Under the pieces are notes generated by a model. It saw only the letters and a program-made list of their open reading frames with translations. It was not told where the DNA came from and ran no database searches. The translations under genes were made by a program, and so were the position numbers. 36,748 bases of DNA from Candidatus Epulonipiscium sp. (lineage in GTDB: Bacteria > Bacillota > Clostridia > Lachnospirales > Defluviitaleaceae), in NCBI GenBank assembly GCA_012518815.1, contig JAAYRK010000033.1:1-36748 (forward strand), read 5' to 3'. Of the stretch, positions 1 to 8,424 are shown piece after piece (the first letter of the stretch is position 1; every line of letters starts with the position of its first letter).

Positions 1-189
1 AAAGACAGTAAAGGAGAAATATATTTAGTTGATACGACTTGCTCTCATTTGGGATGTGAATTAAAATGGAATAATGCAGAGAAATCCTGGGATTGCCCTT
101 GTCATGGTTCAAGGTTTACTTATACAGGAGAGGTTATTGATGGACCTGCAATAAAAGCATTAAAAAGGCTAAATTATAATTTTAAATGA
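1..189 (+). CDS. C-terminal fragment of a Rieske [2Fe-2S] domain protein
   Basis: Frame 1 is open from the window edge to a TGA at 187-189, giving the last 62 residues of a protein whose start lies outside. Two Rieske cluster motifs are visible: C-S-H-L-G-C (about residues 14-19) and C-P-C-H-G-S (about residues 33-38), which supply the Cys/His pairs that bind the 2Fe-2S centre. The tail that follows (GPAIKALKRL) fits the end of a Rieske fold. In Firmicutes this C-terminal arrangement is typical of FAD-dependent oxidoreductases carrying a Rieske domain (YhfW-like), but the FAD part is not in the window, so the full identity is inferred. Confidence 0.8.
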   Translation, partial: KDSKGEIYLVDTTCSHLGCELKWNNAEKSWDCPCHGSRFTYTGEVIDGPAIKALKRLNYNFK

Positions 190-196
190 TATTTAT

Positions 197-226
197 TTTA
201 CTAACCTTACAACAATATGATATAAT
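197..226 (+). promoter_or_regulatory. Putative sigma-A promoter of asnA-asnS
   Basis: A perfect TATAAT (221-226) lies 18 bp after TTTACT (197-202), 40 bp upstream of the asnA start. The leader is too short to hold a T-box, so no tRNA-Asn-sensing leader is present. Confidence 0.5.
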
Positions 227-266
227 GATAAAATTGAAGAATGAATAGAAAACTAGGGGGAAATAT

Positions 267-1277
267 ATGAGTGATTTAATAATACCAGAAAAATATACTT
301 CTTATTTATCAGTAATAGAAACAGTAAAAGCAATAAAAGAATTAAAAGATTTCTTTGAAGATACTTTAGCAGAAGATTTAAATTTGTTAAGAGTATCTGC
401 ACCCCTATTTGTAAGACGTAAAAGTGGATTAAATGATGATCTTAGTGGGATAGAAAAGGCAGTTTCTTTTGAAGTAAAAGGAATAGGTGGAGAAATAGTA
501 GAGATAGTTCATTCTTTAGCTAAATGGAAAAGAATGGCTCTAAAAAAATATAACTTTTCTGTTGGTGAAGGCCTTTATACAGATATGAATGCCATTAGAA
601 AAGATGAAGATCTAGATAATCTTCATTCTATATATGTAGACCAATGGGATTGGGAAAAAATAATAAGAAAAGAAGATAGAAATATAGATACTTTAAAAGA
701 AATAGTAATAAAAATTTATGGAGTATTCAAAAAGGCAGAAAAATTTGTCTCAGACTTATATCCAAGTATTAAGCCAATTTTACCTGAAGAAATCACTTTT
801 ATGACATCCCAAGAGTTAGAAGATAAATATCCTACTCTATCTCCTAAAGAACGGGAAGATGCTGCTGCTAAAGAGCATGGTGCAATATTTGTAATAGGAA
901 TTGGTGACAAATTAAATTCTGGAGAAAAACATGACAGTCGTTCACCAGATTATGATGACTGGACATTAAATGGAGATATTCTTTTTTGGTATCCTGTATT
1001 AGGAAGGGCTATGGAATTGTCTTCAATGGGTATTAGGGTAGATGAAGATGCTCTTCTTAGACAATTGCAAATTTCTGGTTGTGAGGAACGAAAGGAATTA
1101 GAATTCCACCAACAACTTCTTAATGGGGAACTTCCTTATACAGTTGGTGGAGGAATTGGCCAATCAAGATTATGTATGTTCTTTCTTAGAAAAGCCCATA
1201 TTGGAGAAGTACAAACTTCAGTATGGTCTGATGATATGATTAAGACATGTAATGAAGCAAATATCTTTCTTTTATAA
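267..1277 (+). CDS. asnA: Aspartate--ammonia ligase (asparagine synthetase A)
   Basis: Makes asparagine from aspartate, ammonia and ATP in the cytosol. The 336-residue length and overall sequence match AsnA, a class-II-aminoacyl-tRNA-synthetase-like enzyme related to AspRS/AsnRS. Recognisable AsnA blocks include the N-terminal [21 protein letters not shown] region (about residues 19-50), the VDQWDWEK block (about 123-130), the SRSPDYDDW block (about 225-235) and the C-terminal GGGIGQSRL glycine-rich ATP-site motif (about 294-302). The ATG follows AGGGGG with about 7 nt spacing. It sits 71 bp upstream of asnS with no clear terminator between, so the two probably form an operon coupling asparagine supply to tRNA charging. 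Confidence 0.95.
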   Translation: MSDLIIPEKYTSYLSVIETVKAIKELKDFFEDTLAEDLNLLRVSAPLFVRRKSGLNDDLSGIEKAVSFEVKGIGGEIVEIVHSLAKWKRMALKKYNFSVGEGLYTDMNAIRKDEDLDNLHSIYVDQWDWEKIIRKEDRNIDTLKEIVIKIYGVFKKAEKFVSDLYPSIKPILPEEITFMTSQELEDKYPTLSPKEREDAAAKEHGAIFVIGIGDKLNSGEKHDSRSPDYDDWTLNGDILFWYPVLGRAMELSSMGIRVDEDALLRQLQISGCEERKELEFHQQLLNGELPYTVGGGIGQSRLCMFFLRKAHIGEVQTSVWSDDMIKTCNEANIFLL

Positions 1278-1348
1278 AGAAAGCACATTAAATCGCCGAT
1301 TAAAAATATATACTTTTAATAAAAAGCTATAAAGGAGGAGAAAAACAT

Positions 1349-2740
1349 ATGAAGTTTACAACGGCTAAAGAAATTTATACTAATATAGATGAATATGCAG
1401 ATAGCACGGTAACCTTAGGGGGATGGGTAAGAACTGTTCGTACATCAAAGACTTTTGGTTTTATTGAATTAAATGACGGTACTTTTTTCAAAAGTATTCA
1501 AATTGTTTTTGAGGACAATTTAGATAATTATATGGATATTTCAAAACTAAATGTAGGTTCTTCAATTATTGTAGAAGGAGTATTAGTAAAAACTCCTGAA
1601 GCAAAACAACCTTTTGAGGTAAAGGCAACTAGTATTACTATTGAAGGTAAATCAACACCGGAATATCCTCTTCAAAAAAAGAGACATTCTTTTGAATATC
1701 TTAGAAGTATTGCCCATCTTCGTCCAAGAACAAATACTTTTTCTGCAGTTTTTAGGGTAAGGTCTTTAGTAGCTTATGCTATTCATCAGTTTTTCCAAGA
1801 GAGAGGATTTGTATATGTACATACTCCCATTATTACTTCCAGTGATGCTGAAGGTGCAGGAGAAATGTTTAGGGTTTCAACACTGGATTTAAATAATGTA
1901 CCTAAGAACGAAGAAGGAAAAGTAGATTTTAGCAAAGACTTTTTTAATAAAGAAGTACATCTTACAGTTAGTGGTCAACTTTCAGCAGAGGCATATGCTA
2001 TGGCTTTTAGAAAAGTATATACTTTTGGTCCGACATTTAGGGCAGAAAATTCTAATACCGCAAGGCATGCCGCGGAGTTTTGGATGGTAGAACCTGAAAT
2101 TGCTTTTGCAGAATTAAAAGATGTTATGGACTTATCTGAGGATATGCTAAAGTATATTATTCAATTTGTTATGGAACATGCTCCAGAAGAAATGGAGTTC
2201 TTTAATAATTTTGTAGAAAAAGATTTATTCAATAAATTAGTTAATATTGTTAACTCAGATTTTGCTCAAATTACCTATACGGAAGCAATAGACCTATTGA
2301 AAAAAGCAGATGTAAAATTTGATTATCCTGTAGAATGGGGCTGTGACCTACAAACTGAACATGAAAGGTACATTACCGAAAAAATATTTAATAAACCAGT
2401 ATTTGTAACAGATTATCCAAAGGAAATTAAAGCTTTTTATATGAGACAAAATGACGATGGAAAAACTGTTGCAGCTATGGATTTATTAGTTCCAGGAGTA
2501 GGAGAAATCATTGGGGGCAGCCAAAGAGAAGAAAGATTTGAACTTTTACAAAAAAGAATTAATGAATTAGGAATGAAAGAAGAAGAGTATGGTTGGTACC
2601 TAGACACAAGAAGATTTGGTGGTACTAAACATGCAGGTTATGGACTTGGTTTTGAAAGAGCAATTATGTATATAACAGGTATGTCAAACATTAGAGATGT
2701 TATACCTTTCCCAAGGACGGTTAGAAATGCTGATTTTTAA
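1349..2740 (+). CDS. asnS: Asparagine--tRNA ligase
   Basis: Charges tRNA-Asn with asparagine. The 463 residues show the class IIb layout: an N-terminal OB-fold anticodon-binding domain (about residues 18-105, starting at [11 protein letters not shown]), then the catalytic core with motif 2 ([15 protein letters not shown], about 229-243) and motif 3 ([15 protein letters not shown] near 423-440, then PFPRTV at the C-terminus). The absence of a long AspRS-type insertion and the overall fit favour AsnRS over AspRS. The ATG follows AAAGGAGGAG at normal spacing. It is the second gene of asnA-asnS and is closed by a strong hairpin terminator. Confidence 0.97.
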   Translation: MKFTTAKEIYTNIDEYADSTVTLGGWVRTVRTSKTFGFIELNDGTFFKSIQIVFEDNLDNYMDISKLNVGSSIIVEGVLVKTPEAKQPFEVKATSITIEGKSTPEYPLQKKRHSFEYLRSIAHLRPRTNTFSAVFRVRSLVAYAIHQFFQERGFVYVHTPIITSSDAEGAGEMFRVSTLDLNNVPKNEEGKVDFSKDFFNKEVHLTVSGQLSAEAYAMAFRKVYTFGPTFRAENSNTARHAAEFWMVEPEIAFAELKDVMDLSEDMLKYIIQFVMEHAPEEMEFFNNFVEKDLFNKLVNIVNSDFAQITYTEAIDLLKKADVKFDYPVEWGCDLQTEHERYITEKIFNKPVFVTDYPKEIKAFYMRQNDDGKTVAAMDLLVPGVGEIIGGSQREERFELLQKRINELGMKEEEYGWYLDTRRFGGTKHAGYGLGFERAIMYITGMSNIRDVIPFPRTVRNADF

Positions 2741-2770
2741 TTAATATCAACAATATATAAAAAGAATGTA

Positions 2771-2826
2771 AAACTGGTCTTTATAATTAGATATAAAAGT
2801 CTAATTTATTAAGACCAGTTTTTAAT
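2771..2826 (+). terminator. Terminator after asnS
   Basis: AAACTGGTCTT (2771-2781) pairs exactly with AAGACCAGTTT (2811-2821). The inner arms ATAATTAGA and TCTAATTTAT extend the stem with one bulge. The 3' arm runs into a short T-rich tract. Confidence 0.8.
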
Positions 2827-3107
2827 TTAATCATTAATAATGATTAAAATGTTATAGCTATAAAAATATTTCGTAAAAAAGTAAAATAATTACACAATCC
2901 TCTTACATAGTATTAATATAAGGATTTATTTACAAATTAATGAAAATATATTATACTTAATAAAGTGTTTTAAATATTTTACTTACCTTAAAATAAAAAC
3001 ATTAAAAAATAATTAATTATTTTAATTGTAATTTATGACTAATTTAAGATAGATAAGTATTAAAGATATTAAATCATAACATTTCAAAGAAAAAGAAGAG
3101 GGGTAAT
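2827..3107. other. AT-rich intergenic region with no gene
   Basis: About 280 bp with no supported gene. It contains an AT-only perfect inverted repeat, TTTAATCATT (2826-2835) and AATGATTAAA (2839-2848), and a second AT palindrome near 3005-3025. A weak promoter-like pair (TTGTAA near 3027, TAGATA 18 bp later) may serve the next gene. Nothing else is evident. Confidence 0.5.
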
Positions 3108-4106
3108 ATGTCAGAGAAAACAGGGTTTTTAATAGGATTTCTTTCTATTACAACAATTATAGTAATTTCATTAATTTTTTCTAATCCTTTTTGGATAGAA
3201 AAAATGAAAATTTACAAATACAAAGATGAGGCTTACGAGAGCATTAGTAAATATATATTAACGGATATTCATTATAATATTGCTTCATATTTAGAATATG
3301 CTGGTTATGAAGAAGAATTAGATATAGAATCATTAAATAATTATATTTATCAGCATGATACAGTTCCCTTTGAAATAAAACCATTGAAAAATAAGAATTA
3401 TTATCTGGTAAAAAAAATAAGGAAATTTGTAAAGAAGAATCCTACGTACAAAGAGTCTGATTTATATATGCAAAGGCTTATTTATGAAGTTATTGACACA
3501 TATGATGTTATTAATGAATTACATGACTATTATGCTAAGAATCGATATGAAGTTGATGATGATTTTAATAAGGCAAAGGAACTTCATAAGAAATTAATCC
3601 TTCAAATTAATAGCCTTTCAGAAGAGCATGAAAAATTTAATCTTGCTTACGATAAAGAGTATTGGACAAATGTAGAAAAATGCTTAGAAGATTATAAAGA
3701 TGAAGGTTATTTATCAAATTATTACGCTTATAAATGTTTAAGCAGTGCTGATGAAATAAGAAGATATATGATAAATAAAGGTTTTAGTGCTCAATATGAT
3801 TCTTATATTATGGAATTTGATAATGCAGAATATTTTAGACTATGCATGGAATTTAAACTAGCTTTTAGGAATTATAATAGATATATAGAAGATTCAGAGT
3901 CTCAAAAAAATGAGAGAAACTTTGTTTTTGTTGCCTCCCCTCAATTAATGGACTGCTTTCAAAATATTGATGAAACAATAGTAATTATTCCTAGTATAAT
4001 GAATGATTATGAAATGTATGTATTAAATAATGAGACTGCTGCAGATGATTTATTCTTTAATTATTATGATAATGCAGTAAGTGAATATAATAAAATTTTT
4101 GAATAG
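3108..4106 (+). CDS. Membrane-anchored protein of unknown function (DUF3829-like)
   Basis: The 332-residue protein has one N-terminal hydrophobic segment (about residues 7-26, GFLIGFLSITTIIVISLIF) and no lipobox. The remainder is a charged, aromatic-rich, helical region predicted to lie outside the membrane. The spacing of Tyr/Leu/acidic residues and the alternating EL..YY..N..EVDDDF..A..LH pattern resemble DUF3829 (YiiG-like) proteins, whose function is unknown. That family call rests on pattern memory only. The start ATG follows AGAGGGG. It ends 10 bp from the convergent GntR-type regulator. No enzymatic motif is visible. Confidence 0.65.
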   Translation: MSEKTGFLIGFLSITTIIVISLIFSNPFWIEKMKIYKYKDEAYESISKYILTDIHYNIASYLEYAGYEEELDIESLNNYIYQHDTVPFEIKPLKNKNYYLVKKIRKFVKKNPTYKESDLYMQRLIYEVIDTYDVINELHDYYAKNRYEVDDDFNKAKELHKKLILQINSLSEEHEKFNLAYDKEYWTNVEKCLEDYKDEGYLSNYYAYKCLSSADEIRRYMINKGFSAQYDSYIMEFDNAEYFRLCMEFKLAFRNYNRYIEDSESQKNERNFVFVASPQLMDCFQNIDETIVIIPSIMNDYEMYVLNNETAADDLFFNYYDNAVSEYNKIFE

Positions 4107-4115
4107 GAAACTTGA

Positions 4116-4736
4116 TTATTCGGATAAAAATTCATCTGTTCTAGTTTTGATAAAAGGATCACCAACAATAATTAGGATATCTCCTTCTTTAAATTCTGTA
4201 TATGGTCCTGGAGATACTATAAGTTCATCTTTTCTTTTTATACCTACTATGGTAGCACCAGTATTTTGCCAGAAGTTTGTATCAATGATGTTTTTGCCTA
4301 TGATATGAGAATTTTTAGGTATAGCAATTTCAATAGGAGTAATAAGATTGCTATGCTTTAATCTATCCGCATAATCAATTATAGTATTAATTTTAGCTTC
4401 AATTTCTTCTTCAATTTTTTTCTTTTCAGCCGTTAATCTTTTTATACTTACTTTTAACTCATCTATACTTTCTTTTTGTTTAAAGCGTTCCATAAATTTA
4501 TATGCTTTTTCTTTAGACTTAACATATATTCCACTTCCTTGGCTTACAGTTACTACTTCCATATCTTCAAGGAGCCTCATGGCTCTTCTTATTGTTTCAG
4601 GAGATACATTATATTCACCAGCTAAAGTAGAACGTCCTCTTAATTTTTCTTGTTCGTCAAATTCACCTTTATAAATTCTTCCTGCCATATCTACAGCTAT
4701 TTTCATATATTCAGGAATTACAATGCGGTTATTCAT
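4116..4736 (-). CDS. GntR-family regulator with C-terminal RCK_C domain (BusR-like)
   Basis: Predicted cytosolic transcription regulator of 206 residues. An N-terminal GntR winged helix-turn-helix (about residues 1-72, with LAGEYNVSPETIRRAMRLLE as recognition region) is followed by a coiled coil (about 75-125, rich in K/E) and a TrkA-C/RCK_C domain (about 127-203, ending EGDILIIVGD). This is the layout of BusR, which senses cyclic-di-AMP through RCK_C and represses osmolyte or potassium uptake genes. The start is set at the ATG at 4736 because GAGGTG lies 6 nt upstream; an upstream in-frame ATG at 4769 has no such site. No osmolyte or K+ transporter is adjacent, so the target is unknown. Confidence 0.88.
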   Translation of the reverse strand: MNNRIVIPEYMKIAVDMAGRIYKGEFDEQEKLRGRSTLAGEYNVSPETIRRAMRLLEDMEVVTVSQGSGIYVKSKEKAYKFMERFKQKESIDELKVSIKRLTAEKKKIEEEIEAKINTIIDYADRLKHSNLITPIEIAIPKNSHIIGKNIIDTNFWQNTGATIVGIKRKDELIVSPGPYTEFKEGDILIIVGDPFIKTRTDEFLSE

Positions 4737-4770
4737 ATTATTCACCTCTAAAAGTAAATTGTATAGCATA

Positions 4771-4787
4771 TATGATATTTTATCATA
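4771..4787. promoter_or_regulatory. Palindrome in the GntR gene promoter, possible autoregulatory operator
   Basis: TATGATA (4771-4777) and TATCATA (4781-4787) form a perfect 7-bp inverted repeat with a 3-bp spacer, 34 bp upstream of the GntR/RCK_C start. On the minus strand it precedes a TATACA -10-like sequence. Operator function is inferred from position only. Confidence 0.4.
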
Positions 4788-4992
4788 ATTAATTATTTTT
4801 GTATTAAAAGAATAGAAGAATTAAAGAGAAGATATAATTTGTAAAAAGGAATTAGTTATTTAATAATTATACAGGAAAAAATTAAGAATTGATAATAATA
4901 TTAATTAATAATCATATTCATTCGTTAAAGGATTTACAAATAAATTATAATAAATTTAAAAAAGTACTTTACATAATAATAGTAATAAATAA

Positions 4993-5127
4993 TGATACAC
5001 ATGATTATCCACAATATAAGACTTGGAAATTAGCTTTATTTTACTTATGCACAAAGTTATCAACATTATCCACAGCTTTTATGTTCACAAAACAGATGTT
5101 TTGTGGAAACTATTAAACTTATCCACA
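4993..5127 (+). promoter_or_regulatory. DnaA-box cluster
   Basis: Three exact consensus boxes TTATCCACA lie at 5005-5013, 5066-5074 and 5119-5127. One-mismatch boxes are TTATGCACA (5045-5053) and TTATCAACA (5057-5065, directly abutting the next box). Weaker sites are TGATACACA (4993-5001) and an inverted TGTGGAAAC (5102-5110). All five good boxes point the same way. A very AT-rich stretch (5137-5175) follows. A short open frame covers this region but has no coding character. No dnaA, dnaN, gyrB or rpmH is nearby, so a titration or regulatory cluster is more likely than the chromosomal origin. Confidence 0.8.
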
Positions 5128-5224
5128 AAATGAGAATCGAAAAATTTTTTTATAAAAAACTATTTTATTATTTTAAAATACCTGTTATTATAGAAAGGAT
5201 AATTAAATAACTAAACAAAAACTA

Positions 5225-5253
5225 TTGACTATTTATTCATTAGAATGTATAAT
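5225..5253 (+). promoter_or_regulatory. Strong sigma-A promoter of the amino-acid ABC operon
   Basis: TTGACT (5225-5230), a 17-bp spacer and a perfect TATAAT (5248-5253), 28 bp upstream of the binding-protein ATG. A TTG within this -35 opens the reading frame early but cannot be the start. Confidence 0.85.
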
Positions 5254-5281
5254 TATTCAAAAAGCAAAGGAGAGAAAAATA

Positions 5282-6055
5282 ATGAAAAAAATCATTAGTA
5301 TTATAATAGCAGCAACTATGTTATTTGCTTTAGCAGGATGTGGTAAAGATGCTGCTAATAATTCATCCAATAATCAAGGAGCTGCAGATGGTAAGAAGAT
5401 TATAGTAATGGGAACAAATGCAGAATTTCCACCTTTTGAATATAGGGAAGGAGAAAAGGTAGTTGGTTTTGATGTCGAAATAGCTAAAAAAATTGCAGAA
5501 AAGTTAGGTGCAGAATTACAAATAGAAGATATGACTTTTGGTGGTCTAATACCTGCTTTAGAAGCTGGTAAAATTGACTTTATTGCAGCTGGCATGAGTA
5601 TTACTGAAGAGAGAAAGAAAAATGTTGATTTTTCAAATGGCTATTATAAAGCAAGCCAAGTAATTATTACTTTAAAAGATAATACTGAAATTAATGGTCC
5701 TGAAGATTTAGAAAATAAAACTATTGGAGTTCAACTAGGAACAACAGGAGATGAAGAAGCTCAAAAAATCCAGGGAGCAGAAATCATTCAGTTTAATGCT
5801 GGTTATGCAGCTATTATGGATTTACAAAATGATAAATTAGATGCAGTTGTATTAGATTATGAGCCAGCTAGAAATTTTGCTTCTCAAAATGATAAGATTC
5901 AAATCCTTCCTGTTGAGCTTACTCAAGAAGAGTATGCTATAGCTGTAAGAAAAGGAAATCAAGAATTAGTAGACGCTATTAATACTGTTTTAGAAGAAAT
6001 GAAAGAAAGCGGAGAATATGATAAATTAGTAGAGGAGTATTTTTCAAAGGAGTAG
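5282..6055 (+). CDS. Amino-acid ABC transporter substrate-binding lipoprotein
   Basis: Extracellular solute-binding protein (SBP family 3) that delivers a polar amino acid to the permease. It has a 19-residue lipoprotein signal ending in L-A-G-C with lipidated Cys20. The mature part shows family landmarks: FPPFEY near the ligand pocket, GFDVEIAKKIAEKLG, the IPALEAGKIDF segment and EERKKNVDFSNGYY. The ATG at 5282 is chosen because AAGGAGAG lies at correct spacing and it begins a proper signal peptide; the frame is open upstream but overlaps the promoter. Length is 257 residues. It is the first gene of a binding protein-permease-ATPase operon. The substrate cannot be read from sequence. Confidence 0.93.
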   Translation: MKKIISIIIAATMLFALAGCGKDAANNSSNNQGAADGKKIIVMGTNAEFPPFEYREGEKVVGFDVEIAKKIAEKLGAELQIEDMTFGGLIPALEAGKIDFIAAGMSITEERKKNVDFSNGYYKASQVIITLKDNTEINGPEDLENKTIGVQLGTTGDEEAQKIQGAEIIQFNAGYAAIMDLQNDKLDAVVLDYEPARNFASQNDKIQILPVELTQEEYAIAVRKGNQELVDAINTVLEEMKESGEYDKLVEEYFSKE

Positions 6056-6076
6056 CCTTAATTGGTTAACTCCTTT
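6046..6076 (+). terminator. Weak intra-operon hairpin after the binding-protein gene
   Basis: AAAGGAGT (6046-6053) and ACTCCTTT (6069-6076) pair around the stop codon, with only a short T-rich tail. It could lower downstream expression or stabilise the binding-protein message, as is common in ABC operons. Confidence 0.4.
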
Positions 6077-6111
6077 CTATAAGATTATAAGTTTAACGAA
6101 GGGGTGAAGCT

Positions 6112-6825
6112 ATGTCAGTATGGGAGATATTTTTTGGTAATGACAGATATAAGTATATGTTAGATGGCTTAAAGTTTTCTTTATTAGTTACAGCTTTTGC
6201 AGCTGTTATAGGAGTTGTTATAGGAGTAGTTGTAGCACTTTTATCAATAACAGATTTTAAGCCTTTTAAATTTTTAAAAGGAAAGAAGTTTTTTGGGAAA
6301 TGGGCAGATTTTAATCCCTTTTCATTTATTGCAACAATTTATGTTGATATTATTCGTGGAACCCCTTCAGTAGTTCAACTGATGATAATGCATACGGTTA
6401 TTTTTGGAAGTGTCAAAAATATCCCCAAGCTAGTAGTTGCTGGTTTGGCATTTGGAATTAACAGCGGTGCTTATGTTGCTGAAATAGTAAGGGCAGGAAT
6501 ACAAGGTCTTGATAAAGGACAGATGGAAGCGGCACGTTCTCTTGGGATGAGCTATTCTATGGCCATGTATTATATTATTATTCCTCAAGCTATAAAAAAT
6601 ATTTTACCTGCTCTTGTAAGTGAATTTATTATATTATTGAAGGAAACGTCCATTGTCGGCTTTATTGGTGGGATGGACTTGCTTCGCTCTGCCAATATAA
6701 TAATAAGTCAAACATATAGGGCTTTTGAGCCTTTGATGGCAGTTGCTATTATTTATTTAGTTTTAACTGGAGTATTTACTAAGATTATGCGCATTGTAGA
6801 AAGGAGGATGAGGGTTAGTGATTGA
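6112..6825 (+). CDS. Amino-acid ABC transporter permease (HisM/GlnP family)
   Basis: Inner-membrane subunit, 237 residues, of a polar amino-acid importer. Hydrophobic segments lie near residues 20-45, 75-110, 150-180 and 200-225. The EAA loop that docks the ATPase is visible ([33 protein letters not shown], with the key EAARSLG core). A charged insertion between the first two membrane segments ([16 protein letters not shown]) is an ordinary variation among clostridial members. The start ATG has GAAGGGGTG upstream. Its end overlaps the ATPase start by 8 bp, showing translational coupling. Confidence 0.93.
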   Translation: MSVWEIFFGNDRYKYMLDGLKFSLLVTAFAAVIGVVIGVVVALLSITDFKPFKFLKGKKFFGKWADFNPFSFIATIYVDIIRGTPSVVQLMIMHTVIFGSVKNIPKLVVAGLAFGINSGAYVAEIVRAGIQGLDKGQMEAARSLGMSYSMAMYYIIIPQAIKNILPALVSEFIILLKETSIVGFIGGMDLLRSANIIISQTYRAFEPLMAVAIIYLVLTGVFTKIMRIVERRMRVSD

Positions 6826-7540
6826 GGTTAATAATTTATATAAAAGTTTTGGCGAACTTGAAGTATTAAAAGGCATTAATGAACACATAATGAAAGAAGA
6901 AGTAGTTGTTGTAATAGGTCCTAGTGGTTCAGGAAAATCTACCTTTTTACGATGCATTAATTTAATGGAACAGCCGACAAAAGGAACAATTAAAATAAAG
7001 GGAATAGATATAACATCGGCAAAAACAAATATAAATCAAGTCCGACAAAAAGTAGGGATGGTTTTTCAGCAGTTTAATTTATTTCCTCATATGAATGTTA
7101 TGGAAAATATAACTCTAGCACCGATAAAATTAAAAGGCTTGACTAAAAAAGAGGCGGAAGAAGTTGCTTATGAATTATTAGATAAGGTTGGTCTTAGGGA
7201 AAAAGCTATGGAATACCCTAATAAGTTATCTGGAGGTCAAAAGCAAAGAATTGCCATTGCAAGGGCTTTAGCAATGAATCCTGAAATCATGCTTTTTGAT
7301 GAACCTACCTCAGCATTGGATCCCGAGATGGTAAAGGAAGTGTTGGAGGTTATCAGAGGCTTGGCTAATGAAGGGATGACTATGATGATAGTAACTCACG
7401 AAATGGGTTTTGCAAAAGAGGTAGGTACAAGATTGTTGTTTATGGATGAAGGAAAAATTATTGAAAGTGGAAATCCAAAAGAGATATTTGCAAATCCTAA
7501 AGAAGAAAGAACACGTATTTTTTTAAGTAAAGTATTATAA
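6818..7540 (+). CDS. Amino-acid ABC transporter ATP-binding protein (GlnQ family)
   Basis: Energises the importer encoded just upstream. The 240-residue protein has all ABC motifs: Walker [10 protein letters not shown] (residues 34-42), Q-loop FQQFNLFPH, signature LSGGQKQR (about 138), Walker [12 protein letters not shown] (about 160) and the H-switch (THEMGF). It is the polar amino-acid type. The GTG start at 6818 overlaps the permease stop, with AAGGAGG 10 nt upstream. About 150 bp of noncoding DNA follows before hpf, without a clear terminator. Confidence 0.95.
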   Translation: MIEVNNLYKSFGELEVLKGINEHIMKEEVVVVIGPSGSGKSTFLRCINLMEQPTKGTIKIKGIDITSAKTNINQVRQKVGMVFQQFNLFPHMNVMENITLAPIKLKGLTKKEAEEVAYELLDKVGLREKAMEYPNKLSGGQKQRIAIARALAMNPEIMLFDEPTSALDPEMVKEVLEVIRGLANEGMTMMIVTHEMGFAKEVGTRLLFMDEGKIIESGNPKEIFANPKEERTRIFLSKVL

Positions 7541-7611
7541 ATTTGATATTTTATTACGTTTAAAAAATAAATAAATTCTAAACTTTAAAAATTAAAAATC
7601 AAAAAAGGATT

Positions 7612-7640
7612 TTGATATAATTTGTAGAATATAATATAAT
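7612..7640 (+). promoter_or_regulatory. Putative promoter of hpf
   Basis: TTGATA (7612-7617), 17-bp spacer, TATAAT (7635-7640), about 50 bp upstream of the hpf start. Confidence 0.65.
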
Positions 7641-7689
7641 ATAAAATATCAAGTTTTTTGAAAGTACTAATAAGAAGGAGTTGACCGTC

Positions 7690-8226
7690 ATGCGTTATAT
7701 TATTAGTGGAACGAATATAGAAATAACCAATGCTCTCCAACAAAAGGTAATGGATAAGCTTAGTAAATTAGAAAAGTTTTTCGTGGCAGAAACTGAAGCA
7801 CAAGTTACCCTTAGTGTTGAGAAGTTAAGACATATAATAGAGGTTACAATCCCGTTTCAAGGTACAATTTTAAGAGCAGAAGTAGATGAAAAGGATATGT
7901 ATGCTGCAATTGACGAAGTTGTAGATGTACTAGAAAGACAATTATTAAAACATAAAAGCAGGCTTAAAGACAAACATAGAAACAATAGTCCTTTTAAGAA
8001 GGAATTTATTAAGCATATTGAAGATAATGAGAATGATGATGCAACAATAATTATTGAAAAAACTAAGCGTTTTGCAATTAAACCTATGGATGCAGAAGAA
8101 GCAGCAATGCAAATGGATTTGTTAGGTCATAACTTCTTTGTTTTTAGGAATGCAGAAACTGACGAAGTTAATGTAGTATATAAACGTAAAAACGGTACTT
8201 TTGGATTAATTGAACCTGAGTTTTAA
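7690..8226 (+). CDS. hpf: Ribosome hibernation promoting factor, long form
   Basis: Binds the small ribosomal subunit and pairs 70S ribosomes into inactive 100S dimers in stationary phase. The 178 residues give the long form found in Firmicutes: an N-terminal S30AE/YfiA domain (about 1-100, starting MRYIISGTNIEITNALQQ) and a C-terminal dimerisation domain (about 118-178, with KRFAIKPMDAEEAAMQMDLLGHNFFVF as its core). The ATG at 7690 is chosen over the in-frame TTG at 7681, which directly abuts the AAGGAG site. It has its own promoter and terminator, so it is probably monocistronic. Its position just upstream of secA and prfB is conserved in many Firmicutes. Confidence 0.95.
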   Translation: MRYIISGTNIEITNALQQKVMDKLSKLEKFFVAETEAQVTLSVEKLRHIIEVTIPFQGTILRAEVDEKDMYAAIDEVVDVLERQLLKHKSRLKDKHRNNSPFKKEFIKHIEDNENDDATIIIEKTKRFAIKPMDAEEAAMQMDLLGHNFFVFRNAETDEVNVVYKRKNGTFGLIEPEF

Positions 8227-8230
8227 TTAT

Positions 8231-8257
8231 AAAAACCCTCACTTGTTGAGGGTTTTT
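8231..8257 (+). terminator. Terminator after hpf
   Basis: AAAAACCCTCA (8231-8241) pairs exactly with TGAGGGTTTTT (8247-8257), 5-nt loop, followed by a T-rich tail. Confidence 0.9.
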
Positions 8258-8294
8258 GTTTCTGACCAATTATATCCATTAATCTACTGTAGTA

Positions 8295-8323
8295 TTGTAA
8301 ATAATTATAATGTTTGTTATACT
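8295..8323 (+). promoter_or_regulatory. Putative promoter of secA
   Basis: TTGTAA (8295-8300), 17-bp spacer, TATACT (8318-8323). The transcript would have a leader of about 95 nt that includes a GC-containing hairpin (8331-8350) and a pyrimidine-rich run (8375-8386). Confidence 0.6.
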
Positions 8324-8424
8324 AATTATTGGAGTACCGGCCTATGCTCCTTGTCTTAATGCATTTAGTGCTGGTTTTCTTTTTTTGAATAAATTATCAT
8401 TTTAATTGAGAAGAAGGTGAATCT

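Noticed and set aside
190-266. T-box leader before asnA-asnS
   Set aside because: The gap is only 77 bp, with a promoter 40 bp from the start and no specifier stem or T-box sequence.
2826-2848. Second terminator or operator after asnS
   Set aside because: The inverted repeat is AT-only and expected often by chance in this composition, and no T-run follows.
4889-5116. 75-codon open frame on the plus strand
   Set aside because: It covers the DnaA-box array, has no ribosome site and low-complexity N-terminal content. The repeated boxes explain its sequence better.
4993-5175. Chromosomal replication origin (oriC)
   Set aside because: The boxes and AT-rich tract fit, but dnaA, dnaN, recF, gyrB and rpmH are all absent nearby, so I call a DnaA-box cluster and leave origin as a test.
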